The notes under the pieces are model-generated. The model was not told the DNA's origin and did no database searches. It was given only the letters and a program-made list of their open reading frames with translations. From positions 1 to 64,000 of the forward strand of contig NZ_AGAV01000008.1 in the NCBI RefSeq assembly GCF_000224785.1: 64,000 bases of DNA, in the 5' to 3' direction. The translations under genes and the position numbers were made by a program. Shown one piece after another: positions 1-9,432 of this stretch; position 1 is the first letter of the stretch; each line of letters starts with the position of its first letter. Source of the DNA: Lentibacillus jeotgali. Lineage in GTDB: Bacteria; Bacillota; Bacilli; Bacillales; Amphibacillaceae.

Positions 1-110
1 GACCCCGCAGTGCGTCAGCACGTGGAGGCTCACCAGCCGCCCTAAGGTGCGCGAAGTGTATTTCCGAAGCGACGTTATTCCACTCAACCTTTACGTCGCA
101 GTTTATGGAT
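1..110. repeat. Truncated dispersed intergenic repeat at the left edge
   Basis: GC-richer than its surroundings and without a convincing reading frame. It contains GAGGCTCACCAGCCGCC and ends in TTTCCGAAGCG. The same tail (GCGGAGTATTTTTCCGAAGCG) recurs near 21739-21759 inside another repeat. I recall similar sequence as a common Bacillaceae intergenic repeat, but that is from memory. The element is cut by the window start, so its 5' end is unknown. The bases from about 111 to 153 show nothing else. Confidence 0.5.
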
Positions 111-153
111 TTTGTGTCAAATACAACATCCTTTTTTAGAAAGCAGGTCTGAT

Positions 154-1869
154 TCACAGCAAGTTCTTCTCTATCTGTTTCATCTCATACAGATAGCCTT
201 TTTGGGCCATTAGTTCTTCAAAGGTACCGGATTCAATGATAGACCCGTGATCCATGACGATAACTTGGTCCATCATATCCAGGTTCGTCAGGCGGTGACT
301 CACAAGCACGAGTGTATCATTTTTTGCCTGTCTAAAGAGGTGATCATAGATGAACTCTTCGGTCAGCGCATCCACAGATGATGTCGGTTCATCCAGCAGC
401 CAGAGAGTTGCATCTTTAAGCAAAGCCCGCGCTATTGCCAGGCGCTGCTTTTCACCGCCGGAGAGATTTCCGCCTTTTTCATAAACCTCATTATCCAGCG
501 ATATATCGGAAAGCTCCACTTTCGCCAGAGCTTCGACCATCTCAGAATCGGTTATGGTATCGCCGGCAAGACGCAGATTATCCCTGATGGTGCCATAGAA
601 AAAATGATTTTCCTGCAGGACGACATTGGTGTTTTCCCATATGGATTCCTGATTTATGTGGCGAACGGTCTGGCCATTCATTCGAATGTCGCCTTTGTCA
701 TGAGTATTCATTTTTAACAGCAGGTTCAGAAGTGTTGATTTACCGGAACCGCTCGGCCCGACAATTGCGGATTTCGACCCGGCAGGCAGCCTGAGACCAA
801 CGTCTCTCAGCGTCTGGCGCGATTCATTGGGAAATGAAAACGAAACGGCTTCGATATCTATCATAAGACTTTGGTTCGGATTTAGTAGCTGCTTGTCATC
901 TGTATTGTCTCCGCCGTTTTTCTTTTCTACTGTTTCGAACAGGCGATTTGCCGCCCGTTTACTGTCCTGGTAATAGATTGGAAAGGCAGCCATTGGCGCA
1001 GCATCCTCAAAAACTGTCAGTGAAATCATAACAAGCATTGCCAGCAAAATACCTTCAAGGTGGCCTTCAATTACCAGATATGCACCCAAACAAAGCACAA
1101 GCCAGGAAATAATCAGTGACACAAATGAATTGACAGACTGACTAAACAGCTTATTGCTATTCTCGTATTCCTGCTGTTTGATGTATGCATCAGATGATTG
1201 TGTTAATGATTGCTCTTTCCCATAAACCTTCTGATATATTTTAAGGTCACGGAACCCATACAGAAACTCGGTCACCTCAGTTGATAAATCGCCTCTTTTT
1301 TCCCGTACATTATAGTCGATTTTCAGCTGTCTTAATGCAAAATATGCCGGTACGATAAATACGGTCAACAACAGCCCTGCAACGAGGACTAGTGCCACAT
1401 AAATGGAAAAGAACATTGTAAACAGGATTGTACTTATAAATACAAGCACTAACACAATCGGGGGATAGAAGACCCGAAGGAAGAAATTTTGCAGTGTTTC
1501 AATGTCACCGACAATCCGGGATAGGAGATCACCACTTCTATACCTTTGAAAAATCCCGGGAGCTAATGGCTCGAGTTTACTAAAAAACACCTCACGTAAA
1601 TTACTTAAAATCGTAAATGTCGCCCGATGAGAAAAATAGCGTTCCGCATACCGGGCAAATGCTTTGGTAATCCCGAGCAATTTAACAGCTGAAGTTAGAA
1701 TGATCAGTGTATAGAAGGGAGGGGTCAAAGCGGATTTTGAAATAAGAAAGCCGCTTGCTGCGAAAAGGCCGACTGCAGTTATCCCCGCTAAAAATCCAAA
1801 TATTATCGAATAAAGAATGTCCTTTTTCTCTGTCATCGTTAACTTCATAATTTCGGCTAAATCTTTCAT
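154..1869 (-). CDS. cydC: Thiol reductant ABC exporter subunit CydC
   Basis: A 571-residue half-transporter: an N-terminal membrane domain of six segments (about residues 20-300), then an ATPase domain with Walker A GPSGSGKST, signature LSGGEKQR and Walker B LWLLDEPTS. CydC pairs with CydD to export thiols (glutathione/cysteine in E. coli), which is needed to assemble cytochrome bd. Its ATG overlaps the cydD stop by 4 bp (ATGA), so the two are translationally coupled. Order on this strand is cydA-cydB-repeat-cydD-cydC. The CydC/CydD split follows the E. coli type; in B. subtilis naming the letters may be swapped. Length is normal for the family. Confidence 0.9.
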   Translation of the reverse strand: MKDLAEIMKLTMTEKKDILYSIIFGFLAGITAVGLFAASGFLISKSALTPPFYTLIILTSAVKLLGITKAFARYAERYFSHRATFTILSNLREVFFSKLEPLAPGIFQRYRSGDLLSRIVGDIETLQNFFLRVFYPPIVLVLVFISTILFTMFFSIYVALVLVAGLLLTVFIVPAYFALRQLKIDYNVREKRGDLSTEVTEFLYGFRDLKIYQKVYGKEQSLTQSSDAYIKQQEYENSNKLFSQSVNSFVSLIISWLVLCLGAYLVIEGHLEGILLAMLVMISLTVFEDAAPMAAFPIYYQDSKRAANRLFETVEKKNGGDNTDDKQLLNPNQSLMIDIEAVSFSFPNESRQTLRDVGLRLPAGSKSAIVGPSGSGKSTLLNLLLKMNTHDKGDIRMNGQTVRHINQESIWENTNVVLQENHFFYGTIRDNLRLAGDTITDSEMVEALAKVELSDISLDNEVYEKGGNLSGGEKQRLAIARALLKDATLWLLDEPTSSVDALTEEFIYDHLFRQAKNDTLVLVSHRLTNLDMMDQVIVMDHGSIIESGTFEELMAQKGYLYEMKQIEKNLL

Positions 1870-3599
1870 TCAGTCTTCACTCCCCGCTGTACAGATACCA
1901 TTTTTTGATATTCAGGGGTTGTCTTGATCAGTTCGTTGTGGGTTCCTTCTGCTATCAGTCTGCCATTTTCCAGAAAGAAAATCTTATCAGCATTTTTGAT
2001 TGTATGCAGACGATGAGCCACTGTAATGACTGTTGCGTTTTGTTCCAATTGTTTCATAGATGATTGCAGGACGCGCTCGGTTTCAAGGTCTAGTCCTGTC
2101 GTCGGTTCGTCAAATAGTATGACAGCAGGCTGTTTTAGAAATGCCCGGGCCAGTGCCAGCCGCTGCATTTCACCGCCTGAAAGTCCGCGTCCTGCTTCAC
2201 CGACCGGAGTATCGTATCCTTTGTCCAAAGTTTGGATCATGCCGGATAGGCCAGCCTGTTCAGCAGCATGTGCAATTTGAAAGCGGCTGGCATTGGCGTC
2301 ACCGCCAATAGCAATGTTTTCTGCGATTGTCCCTGAAAAAATATAAGGCTGCTGTGAAATATAACTCAGGTGGTCAAACCAATCACTTTCAATATAATGT
2401 GATAGTGGTTTTTCACCCACGATAACCTTTCCATCTGAAGGAGGGAGGAGGCCTGCAATCAGATGCAGCAAAGTCGTTTTTCCGGATCCGCTGCGGCCGG
2501 CAATGGCAATCTGTCCGCATCGTGGGATGTCTGAAGTGATGTCGTATAATGAAAATTGGCCCTCACCATAGTTAAAGCTGACATGATCGAGTCGGATTGC
2601 AGCAGGCATTATTTCAACAGGCAAACGCCTGCTTCCCCATTGAACTTGCTGCTCTGAACGATTCAATTCCTCTGTTACTTTTCTGGCTGCACCCATGCTC
2701 CCCCGGCCGCTGTGAAATGCACTGCCCAGGTCCTTAAGCATGGAGTAGAATTCGGGTGCAAGCACAAGCAGGAAGAAAGCCGTAAAAAATGAAATCTGTT
2801 CATAAATAATGAGTTGGATAGCAAGTTCAAGCGCCACAATTCCGATACTAAGCATTGAGATCAGTTCCAGCATAAATGAGGACATAAAAGCGATTTTTAG
2901 TATTTCCATTGTCGCATCCCGAAAACTCAGACTGCTTTTCCGGATGTCCTCCTGCTGCTCTTTTGCACGTCCAAATAATTTAAGGGTGGTAAGCCCCTGC
3001 AACTTATCAAGGAAACTGCCAGAGAATGCTGACAGTTTTTTCTGCTGTTCTTCCGATTTGTTTTTTGTCTGCATGCCGATGATTACCATGAAAATGGGAA
3101 TAAATGGGGCTGTCATGATCATAATCAGCCCCGTATTGACGTGCTGTGTGAAAACAGTCATTAGAATAACTATCGGAATGATTGATGTTTTGATCAGCTG
3201 TGGGATATAGTCACTGAAATAGCTGTCCATTTCATCGACAGCATCCAGCACGACACTAACCTTGCCGCCTGATTGACCTTCTAGTGACTGTTTGACCGGT
3301 GCTTTTGCAAACTTATGCAGCAATGCTTTTCGGTACGTTCTTTTGACGTTTGCCGCCATTCTGATACCGATTTGGCCGTTTGCATATGTTGCGGCAGTTC
3401 TAAGCAAAAGGATGATGAATAATCCCAGGAGCATCCATATGATGCCGGAAAAACCTTGCTGCTTTAAAAATATTCGGTCGACAATCGTCACTAGAAAATA
3501 TGCTTGTAGGATCACGGTTACGGCTGTTATGACAGACAGAATAAACAGCGCAAGCATTTGCTGTTTATATCTGATTGCTATATTTCTTAAGCTGTCCAT
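1866..3599 (-). CDS. cydD: Thiol reductant ABC exporter subunit CydD
   Basis: A 577-residue fused permease/ATPase. The stretch APFIPIFMVIIGMQ followed by FSGSFLDKLQGLTTLKLFGR is characteristic of CydD rather than generic exporters. The ATPase domain has Walker A GRSGSGKTT, signature LSGGEMQR and Walker B VILFDEPTT. It forms a heterodimer with CydC in the cytoplasmic membrane and supports cytochrome bd maturation. It lies 368 bp downstream of cydB, and the gap is filled by a repeat element carrying a hairpin, so coupling with cydAB may be weakened. It overlaps cydC by 4 bp. Intact and of normal length. Confidence 0.9.
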   Translation of the reverse strand: MDSLRNIAIRYKQQMLALFILSVITAVTVILQAYFLVTIVDRIFLKQQGFSGIIWMLLGLFIILLLRTAATYANGQIGIRMAANVKRTYRKALLHKFAKAPVKQSLEGQSGGKVSVVLDAVDEMDSYFSDYIPQLIKTSIIPIVILMTVFTQHVNTGLIMIMTAPFIPIFMVIIGMQTKNKSEEQQKKLSAFSGSFLDKLQGLTTLKLFGRAKEQQEDIRKSSLSFRDATMEILKIAFMSSFMLELISMLSIGIVALELAIQLIIYEQISFFTAFFLLVLAPEFYSMLKDLGSAFHSGRGSMGAARKVTEELNRSEQQVQWGSRRLPVEIMPAAIRLDHVSFNYGEGQFSLYDITSDIPRCGQIAIAGRSGSGKTTLLHLIAGLLPPSDGKVIVGEKPLSHYIESDWFDHLSYISQQPYIFSGTIAENIAIGGDANASRFQIAHAAEQAGLSGMIQTLDKGYDTPVGEAGRGLSGGEMQRLALARAFLKQPAVILFDEPTTGLDLETERVLQSSMKQLEQNATVITVAHRLHTIKNADKIFFLENGRLIAEGTHNELIKTTPEYQKMVSVQRGVKTE

Positions 3600-3637
3600 A
3601 GCTCCTCAGTCCTCCAGGAATGGCATCTGTCTATAAG

Positions 3638-3961
3638 AGGTTGTTCAAAAAGTCCGGTAAAAATGACACTGGCTTGTTTCTCCGCGGCTCATGTATATAA
3701 AAGCATACATTTTGCTCCTTGGAAAAGAAAGGCACTAATGCTCGCGTGCGATGTAAATTCAGGGAAGCTTTTCTTGTGCTCGAAACTGCGCCACCTCGAA
3801 CTTCTCGGTCCTTTTTTCCCCGCATCTAACGGTCAGTAACCCGCCAAACAACGGCGGCTAACTGACCTTAAATGCCCGATTTTGTTCAACTAACATTCAG
3901 CGGAGAAAATCATCCCGCTGAATGAAGTTTCACTTTATCCTCCTTTTTGAACTCGCACTAT
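3638..3961. repeat. MITE-like element with a nested two-hairpin repeat, between cydB and cydD
   Basis: Bounded by AGAGGTTGTTCAAAAAGTCC on the left and CCTCCTTTTTGAACTCGCACTA on the right. GTTCAAAAAG and CTTTTTGAAC form a perfect 10-bp terminal inverted repeat. The same two ends, with almost nothing between them, recur at 63087-63142. The interior is about 180 bp of unrecognised sequence followed by a 120-bp two-hairpin repeat (3818-3937). There is no transposase, so this looks like a non-autonomous element. The short minus-strand frame across 3631-3825 lies within the repeat and I do not treat it as a gene. Confidence 0.7.
3818..3937 (+). repeat. Two-hairpin intergenic repeat, family 1 copy
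   Basis: A 120-bp unit running from CCCCGCATCTAA to GAAGTTTCACTTTA. Hairpin 1 has a lower stem GGTCAGT/ACTGACC and an upper stem CCGCC/GGCGG. A conserved linker, GCCCGATTTTGTTCAACTAA, follows. Hairpin 2 has the stem ATTCAGCGG/CCGCTGAAT. Other copies are at 22605-22724, 22725-22844, 39988-40107 and 47342-47471, with fragments at 27549, 33448 and 56575. Confidence 0.8.
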
Positions 3962-3967
3962 CAGTTA

Positions 3968-4981
3968 TTATTTTTTACCTTTGACATAGTCAGCGTTAAA
4001 TAAAAACAATCTCATTAATAAAATCAATGAAGGAATTAGAAGCAGCAGGCCGCCTATAAACGCAATAACAAGTGCTATTCCCATTGATTCATGTGTGGCA
4101 CTTTCATGAATGGAAATAAAGGGATCAAGTATATACGGATAGTGACCGATGCCATAGCCAAAAAAGGCGAAAAAATATTGCAGCATGACACTAATAAATG
4201 CGATTCCGTAATATTTGCCCCGGTAAAGCAGCCAAGCGGCGATCATGAAAAATCCGACTGACAGACCGAACATCCACCACAAATCCAGCATGTTTTCATA
4301 GTGTCTTTCATTGTGCTGACTCAAAAAGATAAATGTTGTCAGAGCGGCGATAATTGACGGTGTGCTCCAAAATAATGCAAAATTACGGACCAGTCTTAAT
4401 GCCGGGTTATCTTGGGCACGTGCCGCGTAAAACGCCAAGAATGTCGCACTGATAAATAATACGGACACAATTGCTAACGCAACAATGCTCCATGATAGCG
4501 GGCTTGTGAACAATTCCAGATACCGCAGTGATACAACACCATTTTCTTCCACAATAAATCCGCCTTCAGATAATGTTAAAGCAACCGATAAAGAGGCCGG
4601 AATTAAAAGGCCGGTGGCGCCATACAAAAACATATAAACCGTACTTTGTTTGGATCCGTAATTTTCAAATGCATAGAACGAACCGCGTATTGCCAGCAAA
4701 ATGATGGCAATGCTGCCCGGCACCAATAATGCCGTCCCATAGTAATAAGCCGATTCGGGGAAGAATCCGACAATACCGACAAAGAAGAAAACGAAAAAGA
4801 CGTTCGTCACTTCCCATACAGGTGACAGGTAACGTGCTATCAGCTTATTAACCACATGATCCTGTTTCGTGATTTTTGCATAAAACGCGAAGAATCCGGC
4901 TCCGAAATCAATTGACGCTACAATCAGATAACCATAGAGGAAAATCCATAAAACAGAAATGCCAATGATCTCATAGCTCAT
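3968..4981 (-). CDS. cydB: Cytochrome bd quinol oxidase subunit II (CydB)
   Basis: A 337-residue polytopic membrane protein that partners CydA in the quinol-oxidising, oxygen-reducing bd complex. The N-terminal pattern WIFLYGYLIVASIDFGAGFFAFY is the usual CydB start, shortened as in Firmicutes. Several further hydrophobic segments follow. CydB binds no catalytic haem ligands of its own but is structurally required. Its ATG overlaps the cydA stop by 4 bp, showing coupling. The MITE-like element begins (in transcription order) just after its stop, and the element's hairpins could reduce read-through into cydDC. Confidence 0.93.
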   Translation of the reverse strand: MSYEIIGISVLWIFLYGYLIVASIDFGAGFFAFYAKITKQDHVVNKLIARYLSPVWEVTNVFFVFFFVGIVGFFPESAYYYGTALLVPGSIAIILLAIRGSFYAFENYGSKQSTVYMFLYGATGLLIPASLSVALTLSEGGFIVEENGVVSLRYLELFTSPLSWSIVALAIVSVLFISATFLAFYAARAQDNPALRLVRNFALFWSTPSIIAALTTFIFLSQHNERHYENMLDLWWMFGLSVGFFMIAAWLLYRGKYYGIAFISVMLQYFFAFFGYGIGHYPYILDPFISIHESATHESMGIALVIAFIGGLLLLIPSLILLMRLFLFNADYVKGKK

Positions 4982-6330
4982 GATTTATCCCCCTTTTCAA
5001 CCGATGGATACTGCTTTTCCAATTCTTCCTCAGCCGGATTGTCCCGAAATACCTTACGCAATGTAATGACACACAATGTACCCAATACAATGTATAAGGC
5101 GAGGAAAAGGATAAACATCAGACCGATATAAGGGGAGGAGGTTGCAGCTTCTTCAACCGTCATATAGCCCCGTATAATCCATGGCTGCCGGCCTTCTTCG
5201 GCGTAAATCCAGCCGAATTCAACCGCAAGCATCGCCAGCGGACCGCTCAGTACAATAAGTGATAGCATGCCTTTATTATGTTCATTGCGTTTTTTCATTT
5301 TACTTAACATGAAGTACAGCAAGGCAACACCAGGCAGTAAGAAACCAATGGTTACCATCAAATCAAACATGTAATGCACCCAAAGCGGCGGCCACATCTT
5401 CTTGGGAACTTCTTCAAGTCCCGTCACCTCGGCATTGAAATCGCCATGCGCCAGAAAGCTTAAGAAATTGGGTATGCGAATTTCACCGATTGCTTCGTGT
5501 GCATCATTAAGCCACCCAAACAGGATTAGATCGGCACCTTCTTCTGTTTCAAAGTGCCATTCTGCTGCTGCAAGCTTTTCCGGTTGGTGTGACGCCAGGA
5601 ACTTAGCGGATGAATCACCTGCTATTGCCGTTATAACGGCAAAGATAAACGTCAATGTCAGCGTTAGCTTCAACGCTTTCCTGTAGTAGTCGGTTGCCCG
5701 CTTTTTCAGAATCATGAATGCCGTAATGGCCGCGAGGATAGCCGCACATGTCAGATAAGCAGAGCTCAAAACATGGAAGACTTTTGTTGGGGTTGCCGGA
5801 TTCAGCATGGCTGCAAGTGGGTTGACGGCTGCAAACGTTCCATTTTCCACGGCAAAGCCATCCGGCGTGTTCATAAACGCATTGACAGTTGTTATAAATA
5901 CAGCAGAAAAGCCGCCGCCAATGATAATCGGAAGGGAAAACAGCCAATGAATATACCCATTTTTAAATCGATCCCATGTGTATAAGTAGATCCCCAGGAA
6001 GATTGCTTCAAAGAAAAAGGCAAAGACTTCCATAAACAGCGGCAAGCTGATCACGTTTCCTGCCACTTGCATGAAATTCGGCCATACCAGCGACAACTGC
6101 AATCCAATGGCAGTCCCGGTCACGACACCAACAGCCACAGTTATAACAAATCCGCGGGTCCAGCGCCTCGCCAGAAGACGATAATGCGGGTCTTTCTTTT
6201 TAATTCCGATAAATTCGGCAGCTGAAATCATCAGCGGGACACCTACACCAAGGGTAGCGAAAATAATATGAAAACCGAGTGTCATGGCGGTGAGCAGTCT
6301 GCTCATCAGGACGGTATCTAATTCCAACAT
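4978..6330 (-). CDS. cydA: Cytochrome bd quinol oxidase subunit I (CydA)
   Basis: A 450-residue haem-bearing subunit of cytochrome bd, a high-affinity oxygen reductase that oxidises menaquinol in the cytoplasmic membrane. The expected haem-ligand His is at about residue 21 (LGFHIIFATLG), and the conserved GRQPW motif occurs in the second half. The Q-loop region is short, as in other Firmicutes. The start has a good site (GGAGG, 7 bases upstream). It is first in cydA-cydB-(repeat)-cydD-cydC. The gap to the divergent ktrC should hold its promoter, and Rex control would be expected from B. subtilis, but I did not find a clean Rex palindrome. Confidence 0.95.
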   Translation of the reverse strand: MLELDTVLMSRLLTAMTLGFHIIFATLGVGVPLMISAAEFIGIKKKDPHYRLLARRWTRGFVITVAVGVVTGTAIGLQLSLVWPNFMQVAGNVISLPLFMEVFAFFFEAIFLGIYLYTWDRFKNGYIHWLFSLPIIIGGGFSAVFITTVNAFMNTPDGFAVENGTFAAVNPLAAMLNPATPTKVFHVLSSAYLTCAAILAAITAFMILKKRATDYYRKALKLTLTLTFIFAVITAIAGDSSAKFLASHQPEKLAAAEWHFETEEGADLILFGWLNDAHEAIGEIRIPNFLSFLAHGDFNAEVTGLEEVPKKMWPPLWVHYMFDLMVTIGFLLPGVALLYFMLSKMKKRNEHNKGMLSLIVLSGPLAMLAVEFGWIYAEEGRQPWIIRGYMTVEEAATSSPYIGLMFILFLALYIVLGTLCVITLRKVFRDNPAEEELEKQYPSVEKGDKS

Positions 6331-6569
6331 TGCTGATCCTCCCTAACTGGAATCCGTTGTATATAATAATTAATCATTTTCATAGAACTTTTTACGTCTA
6401 GCCTTCCCTGCACCTCCAGTATAAATCATAGTAATGGAACGATATACTTTTATCTGTGACAACCACTTGAAAACTTTGTAGCAAAACAGTTAACATTAGC
6501 CGAAAGATGCCGGATTTCTTATTGTGTGGTAGACTATGAACAAATATATTGCAGTATGGGGGAACTGGT

Positions 6570-7238
6570 ATGAAACGAGACTATGCAGTAATTGGTTTAG
6601 GCCGTTTCGGCGGCAGTATTTGCAAAGAACTCGGTCAGGAAGGTATGCAGGTATTGGCCATCGATTCGGATGAGGATAAAATTAATGAATTTAAAAATAT
6701 TGCCTCACATGCAGTTGTCGCTAACTCTACAGATGAAGCGACGTTAAAGGAATTAGGCATCAAAAACATTGATCATGTGATTGTCGCAATTGGTGATAAT
6801 ATACAGGCAAGTATTTTAACAACTGTGGTTTTAACTGACCTTGGAATAAAAAGAATAACCGTAAAAGCACAAAATGATTACCACGAAAAAATTTTGAATC
6901 GAATCGGTGCTAATCAGGTTGTCCATCCTGAACGGGATATGGGCAAGCGGATTGCACATAACATTATCTCTAACAATATTCTTGATTATCTCGAGCTATC
7001 AGATGATCATAGTATCGTCGAAGTGAAAGCCGGTGAAAAGATGGGCGGTGAAACGTTAACTGATCTGGACATCCGAGCGGAATACGGGTGTAACGTTGTT
7101 GCCATCAAACGTGACAATACAATTAATGTATCACCGGCAGCTGATGAAATGATCAGACAAGAAGATATCCTTATCGTGATTGGAGCAGATAAGGATATAT
7201 CCAGATTTGAAAAACACCTTGTCATAGACCGGCAGTAA
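6570..7238 (+). CDS. ktrC: Ktr potassium uptake regulatory subunit (KtrC/KtrA type)
   Basis: A 222-residue cytosolic RCK protein. The N-terminal Rossmann domain has the nucleotide-binding motif GLGRFGGSICKEL and the acidic residue of VLAIDSDEDK; the C-terminal RCK_C half starts at about residue 140. Such octameric rings bind ATP/ADP or NAD(H), and c-di-AMP in several Firmicutes, and gate the membrane channel subunit KtrB/KtrD. The ATG at 6570 is chosen over an upstream TTG because GGGGGA lies 6 bases before it. Position next to rnjA matches B. subtilis ktrC (ykqB). No channel subunit gene lies beside it. Confidence 0.88.
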   Translation: MKRDYAVIGLGRFGGSICKELGQEGMQVLAIDSDEDKINEFKNIASHAVVANSTDEATLKELGIKNIDHVIVAIGDNIQASILTTVVLTDLGIKRITVKAQNDYHEKILNRIGANQVVHPERDMGKRIAHNIISNNILDYLELSDDHSIVEVKAGEKMGGETLTDLDIRAEYGCNVVAIKRDNTINVSPAADEMIRQEDILIVIGADKDISRFEKHLVIDRQ

Positions 7239-7267
7239 CATCTGCAGTCAGTTTGAAACTAAAAAGA

Positions 7268-7305
7268 CGGCATGAAAACATTAATGTTTTTCATGCCGCC
7301 TTTTT
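7268..7305. terminator. Bidirectional terminator between ktrC and rnjA
   Basis: Perfect 11-bp stem CGGCATGAAAA/TTTTCATGCCG (7268-7278 with 7288-7298). It is flanked by T5 on the plus side and, seen from the minus strand, a T-rich run, so it can serve both convergent genes. Confidence 0.85.
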
Positions 7306-7351
7306 ATTATAATAGTATTAACAGCCAGTCTTTACATCATACTTCCAAACA

Positions 7352-9019
7352 TCATACTTCCATGATGATTGGCAGAATCATTGGTCTGCGTTTTGTTTTT
7401 TCAAAGAGGAATGGTGCAATTGTATCGGTTATTTCATTCTTAATTTCTGACCATTGACTGGTTCTGCGTTCCATCACTTTATCCAGATGTTTTGCAACAA
7501 GTTTCTGAGCCTCATTGATCAGGTCCTCTGATTCGCGCATGTATACAAATCCACGGGAAATGATATCGGGTCCGGATGCAACCTTGAACTCTTTCATGTT
7601 AATGGTGACGACAACCATGACAAGCCCTTCTTCGGATAGAATACGGCGGTCACGAAGCACAATATTGCCTATGTCGCCAATACCTTTTCCATCAACGTAG
7701 ATAGAACCTGATGGGATTTTTCCTGCAATCATTGCATTATCATTGCCCAGCGCAAGAACATCCCCGTTATCCATTATAAACGAATTTGTCGGGTCTATTC
7801 CGCACGCTTCACCAAGTTTAAGATGCTCTTTCAGCATACGGTATTCACCGTGGATCGGCATGAAATATTTCGGTTTCATAAGTCTGAGCATTAATTTTTG
7901 TTCATCCTGACTGCCATGCCCCGATGTGTGAATATCACTTAACGGGCCATGGATGACATCTGCCCCGGCGCGATACAATTTATTAATCGTCCGGCTGACG
8001 CTCACCGTATTTCCAGGGATTGGTGATGATGAGAATACGACCTTATCACCAGGGATAATCTGTATTTGACGGTGGGTACCATTTGCGATTCGTGACAAAG
8101 CTGCCATCGGTTCACCCTGAGACCCTGTACAAAGAATTGTTACTTTATGAGCAGGAAGACGGCTGATCTGGTTCGCTTCAATGAAGGTATCTTTAGGTGC
8201 CTGGATATATCCAAGCTCCTGACCGATACGGATGGACGATTCCATACTGCGGCCAAATACAGCAATTTTACGATCATGTTTGATGGCTGCTTCAACTACC
8301 TGCTGCAGACGGTAGATATTCGAGGCAAACGTTGCAAAAATCAATCGTCCTTCAACTTTGCTGAAAATGTCATGGATGTTTTCTCCGACTACCCGTTCGG
8401 ACATTGTAAACCCTGGCACTTCGCTGTTTGTACTGTCTGATAGCAGGCAAAGCACGCCTTCTTTGCCGATCTCAGCCATTTTGGTTAAGTTTGCAGGGTC
8501 GCCTACAGGAGTGAAATCAAACTTGAAATCACCGGTATGAACGATATTTCCCGGTGGTGTTTTAACGACGATACCATATGAATCAGGAATACTGTGTGTT
8601 GTTCTGAAAAAGGAAACCGACGTCTTACGGAATTTTATAATATCATCTTCTTGAATCGTGTTCAGTTTCGCATTCCGCAAGAGGCCATGTTCCTCTAATT
8701 TGTTTCGGATTAAACCAAGTGCAAGTTTTCCGGCATATATAGGCACATTTATTTCGCGCAGCAGATAGGGAATCCCTCCGATATGATCCTCATGCCCGTG
8801 CGTTATAAATAATCCTTTTATTTTGTCCTGGTTTTGAGTCAGGTAGGTGTAATCCGGGATGACGTAATCGATTCCAAGTAATTCGTCTTCCGGAAATTTA
8901 ATTCCGGCATCGACAAGGACGATTTCATCCTGGAACTGGATTCCATACGTGTTTTTCCCGATTTCACCAAGTCCGCCTAACGCAAAAACCGCTGTCTGAT
9001 CATTTTTAACAAATTTCAT
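7352..9019 (-). CDS. rnjA: Ribonuclease J1
   Basis: A 555-residue metallo-beta-lactamase/beta-CASP nuclease with 5'-to-3' exonuclease and endonuclease activity, central to mRNA decay and RNA maturation in Firmicutes. The zinc site HGHEDH is at about residue 74, with further metal-site residues at HTGDFKFD; the beta-CASP region follows, then the C-terminal domain. The start is set at MKFVKNDQ because this is the family's usual N-terminus; a longer frame exists upstream but would overlap rpoY. It begins 4 bases after the rpoY stop, the conserved rpoY-rnjA operon. Transcription ends at the hairpin at 7268-7305. Confidence 0.95.
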   Translation of the reverse strand: MKFVKNDQTAVFALGGLGEIGKNTYGIQFQDEIVLVDAGIKFPEDELLGIDYVIPDYTYLTQNQDKIKGLFITHGHEDHIGGIPYLLREINVPIYAGKLALGLIRNKLEEHGLLRNAKLNTIQEDDIIKFRKTSVSFFRTTHSIPDSYGIVVKTPPGNIVHTGDFKFDFTPVGDPANLTKMAEIGKEGVLCLLSDSTNSEVPGFTMSERVVGENIHDIFSKVEGRLIFATFASNIYRLQQVVEAAIKHDRKIAVFGRSMESSIRIGQELGYIQAPKDTFIEANQISRLPAHKVTILCTGSQGEPMAALSRIANGTHRQIQIIPGDKVVFSSSPIPGNTVSVSRTINKLYRAGADVIHGPLSDIHTSGHGSQDEQKLMLRLMKPKYFMPIHGEYRMLKEHLKLGEACGIDPTNSFIMDNGDVLALGNDNAMIAGKIPSGSIYVDGKGIGDIGNIVLRDRRILSEEGLVMVVVTINMKEFKVASGPDIISRGFVYMRESEDLINEAQKLVAKHLDKVMERRTSQWSEIKNEITDTIAPFLFEKTKRRPMILPIIMEV

Positions 9020-9023
9020 TCTG

Positions 9024-9233
9024 TCAGACGGTCTCCAGTTTAAAATGCTCGGATTTCTTCTCATAAGCTAAATGTGCATCATCCAGCATCTGGATATATT
9101 CAATATTATAGTTGCGGCCGGAAAGTTTATTTCTTACATCTCTTTCGGAGTCACCTTCTACATAAAGGCTTTTTGTTCGTTCACGTACAGGTATTTCATC
9201 AGGGAGTTCCTGATATAAAACTTTAAAAACCAT
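9024..9233 (-). CDS. rpoY: RNA polymerase epsilon subunit
   Basis: A 69-residue protein of the RpoY/YkzG (DUF1447) family: MVFKVLYQ at the start, [12 protein letters not shown] in the middle, and the usual ending region [12 protein letters not shown]. This small subunit binds RNA polymerase in Firmicutes. Start chosen at MVFKVLYQ, which has GGAGA 7 bases upstream; a frame six codons longer lacks a site. It sits directly before rnjA, as in B. subtilis. Two small unassigned ORFs and a hairpin lie in the 300 bases upstream. Confidence 0.92.
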   Translation of the reverse strand: MVFKVLYQELPDEIPVRERTKSLYVEGDSERDVRNKLSGRNYNIEYIQMLDDAHLAYEKKSEHFKLETV

Positions 9234-9266
9234 TATTATCTCTCCTAACAATTCGATTCTTTTTGG

Positions 9267-9401
9267 TTACATATGTTTCGTTCCGTATTCCTGTTCAATC
9301 TGGTATAACATTAATGATTTCAAAATAGCTGATGACAGGGCAGCCCAAAGATGGGCTCCGCCGTCCCTTTTTACAGTAGGTCTGTAGGCTTTTTGCAACA
9401 T
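9267..9401 (-). CDS. Small ORF upstream of rpoY, unknown function
   Basis: A 44-residue frame starting at an ATG with GAGAGG 6 bases upstream; an in-frame ATG 24 bases earlier (9425) is an alternative. The product has a basic start (QKAYRPTVKRDGG) and a hydrophobic stretch (LWAALSSAILKSLML). I do not recognise a family. Codon choice looks ordinary. It overlaps the DNA of a strong hairpin (AGCCCA/TGGGCT, about 9340-9356). It lies 33 bases before rpoY, so it may be cotranscribed with rpoY-rnjA, or it may just be leader sequence. Confidence 0.4.
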   Translation of the reverse strand: MLQKAYRPTVKRDGGAHLWAALSSAILKSLMLYQIEQEYGTKHM

Positions 9402-9432
9402 AATTGCCTCTCGTCTTTCCTGCATGATTGGT

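Noticed and set aside
3631-3825. 64-residue minus-strand open frame
   Set aside because: Lies inside the MITE-like repeat, has no ribosome site and no resemblance to known proteins.
6340-6548. Rex operator upstream of cydA
   Set aside because: The region has TGTGACAACCACTTGA-like sequence, but no TTGTGAA-N-TTCACAA palindrome clear enough to report.
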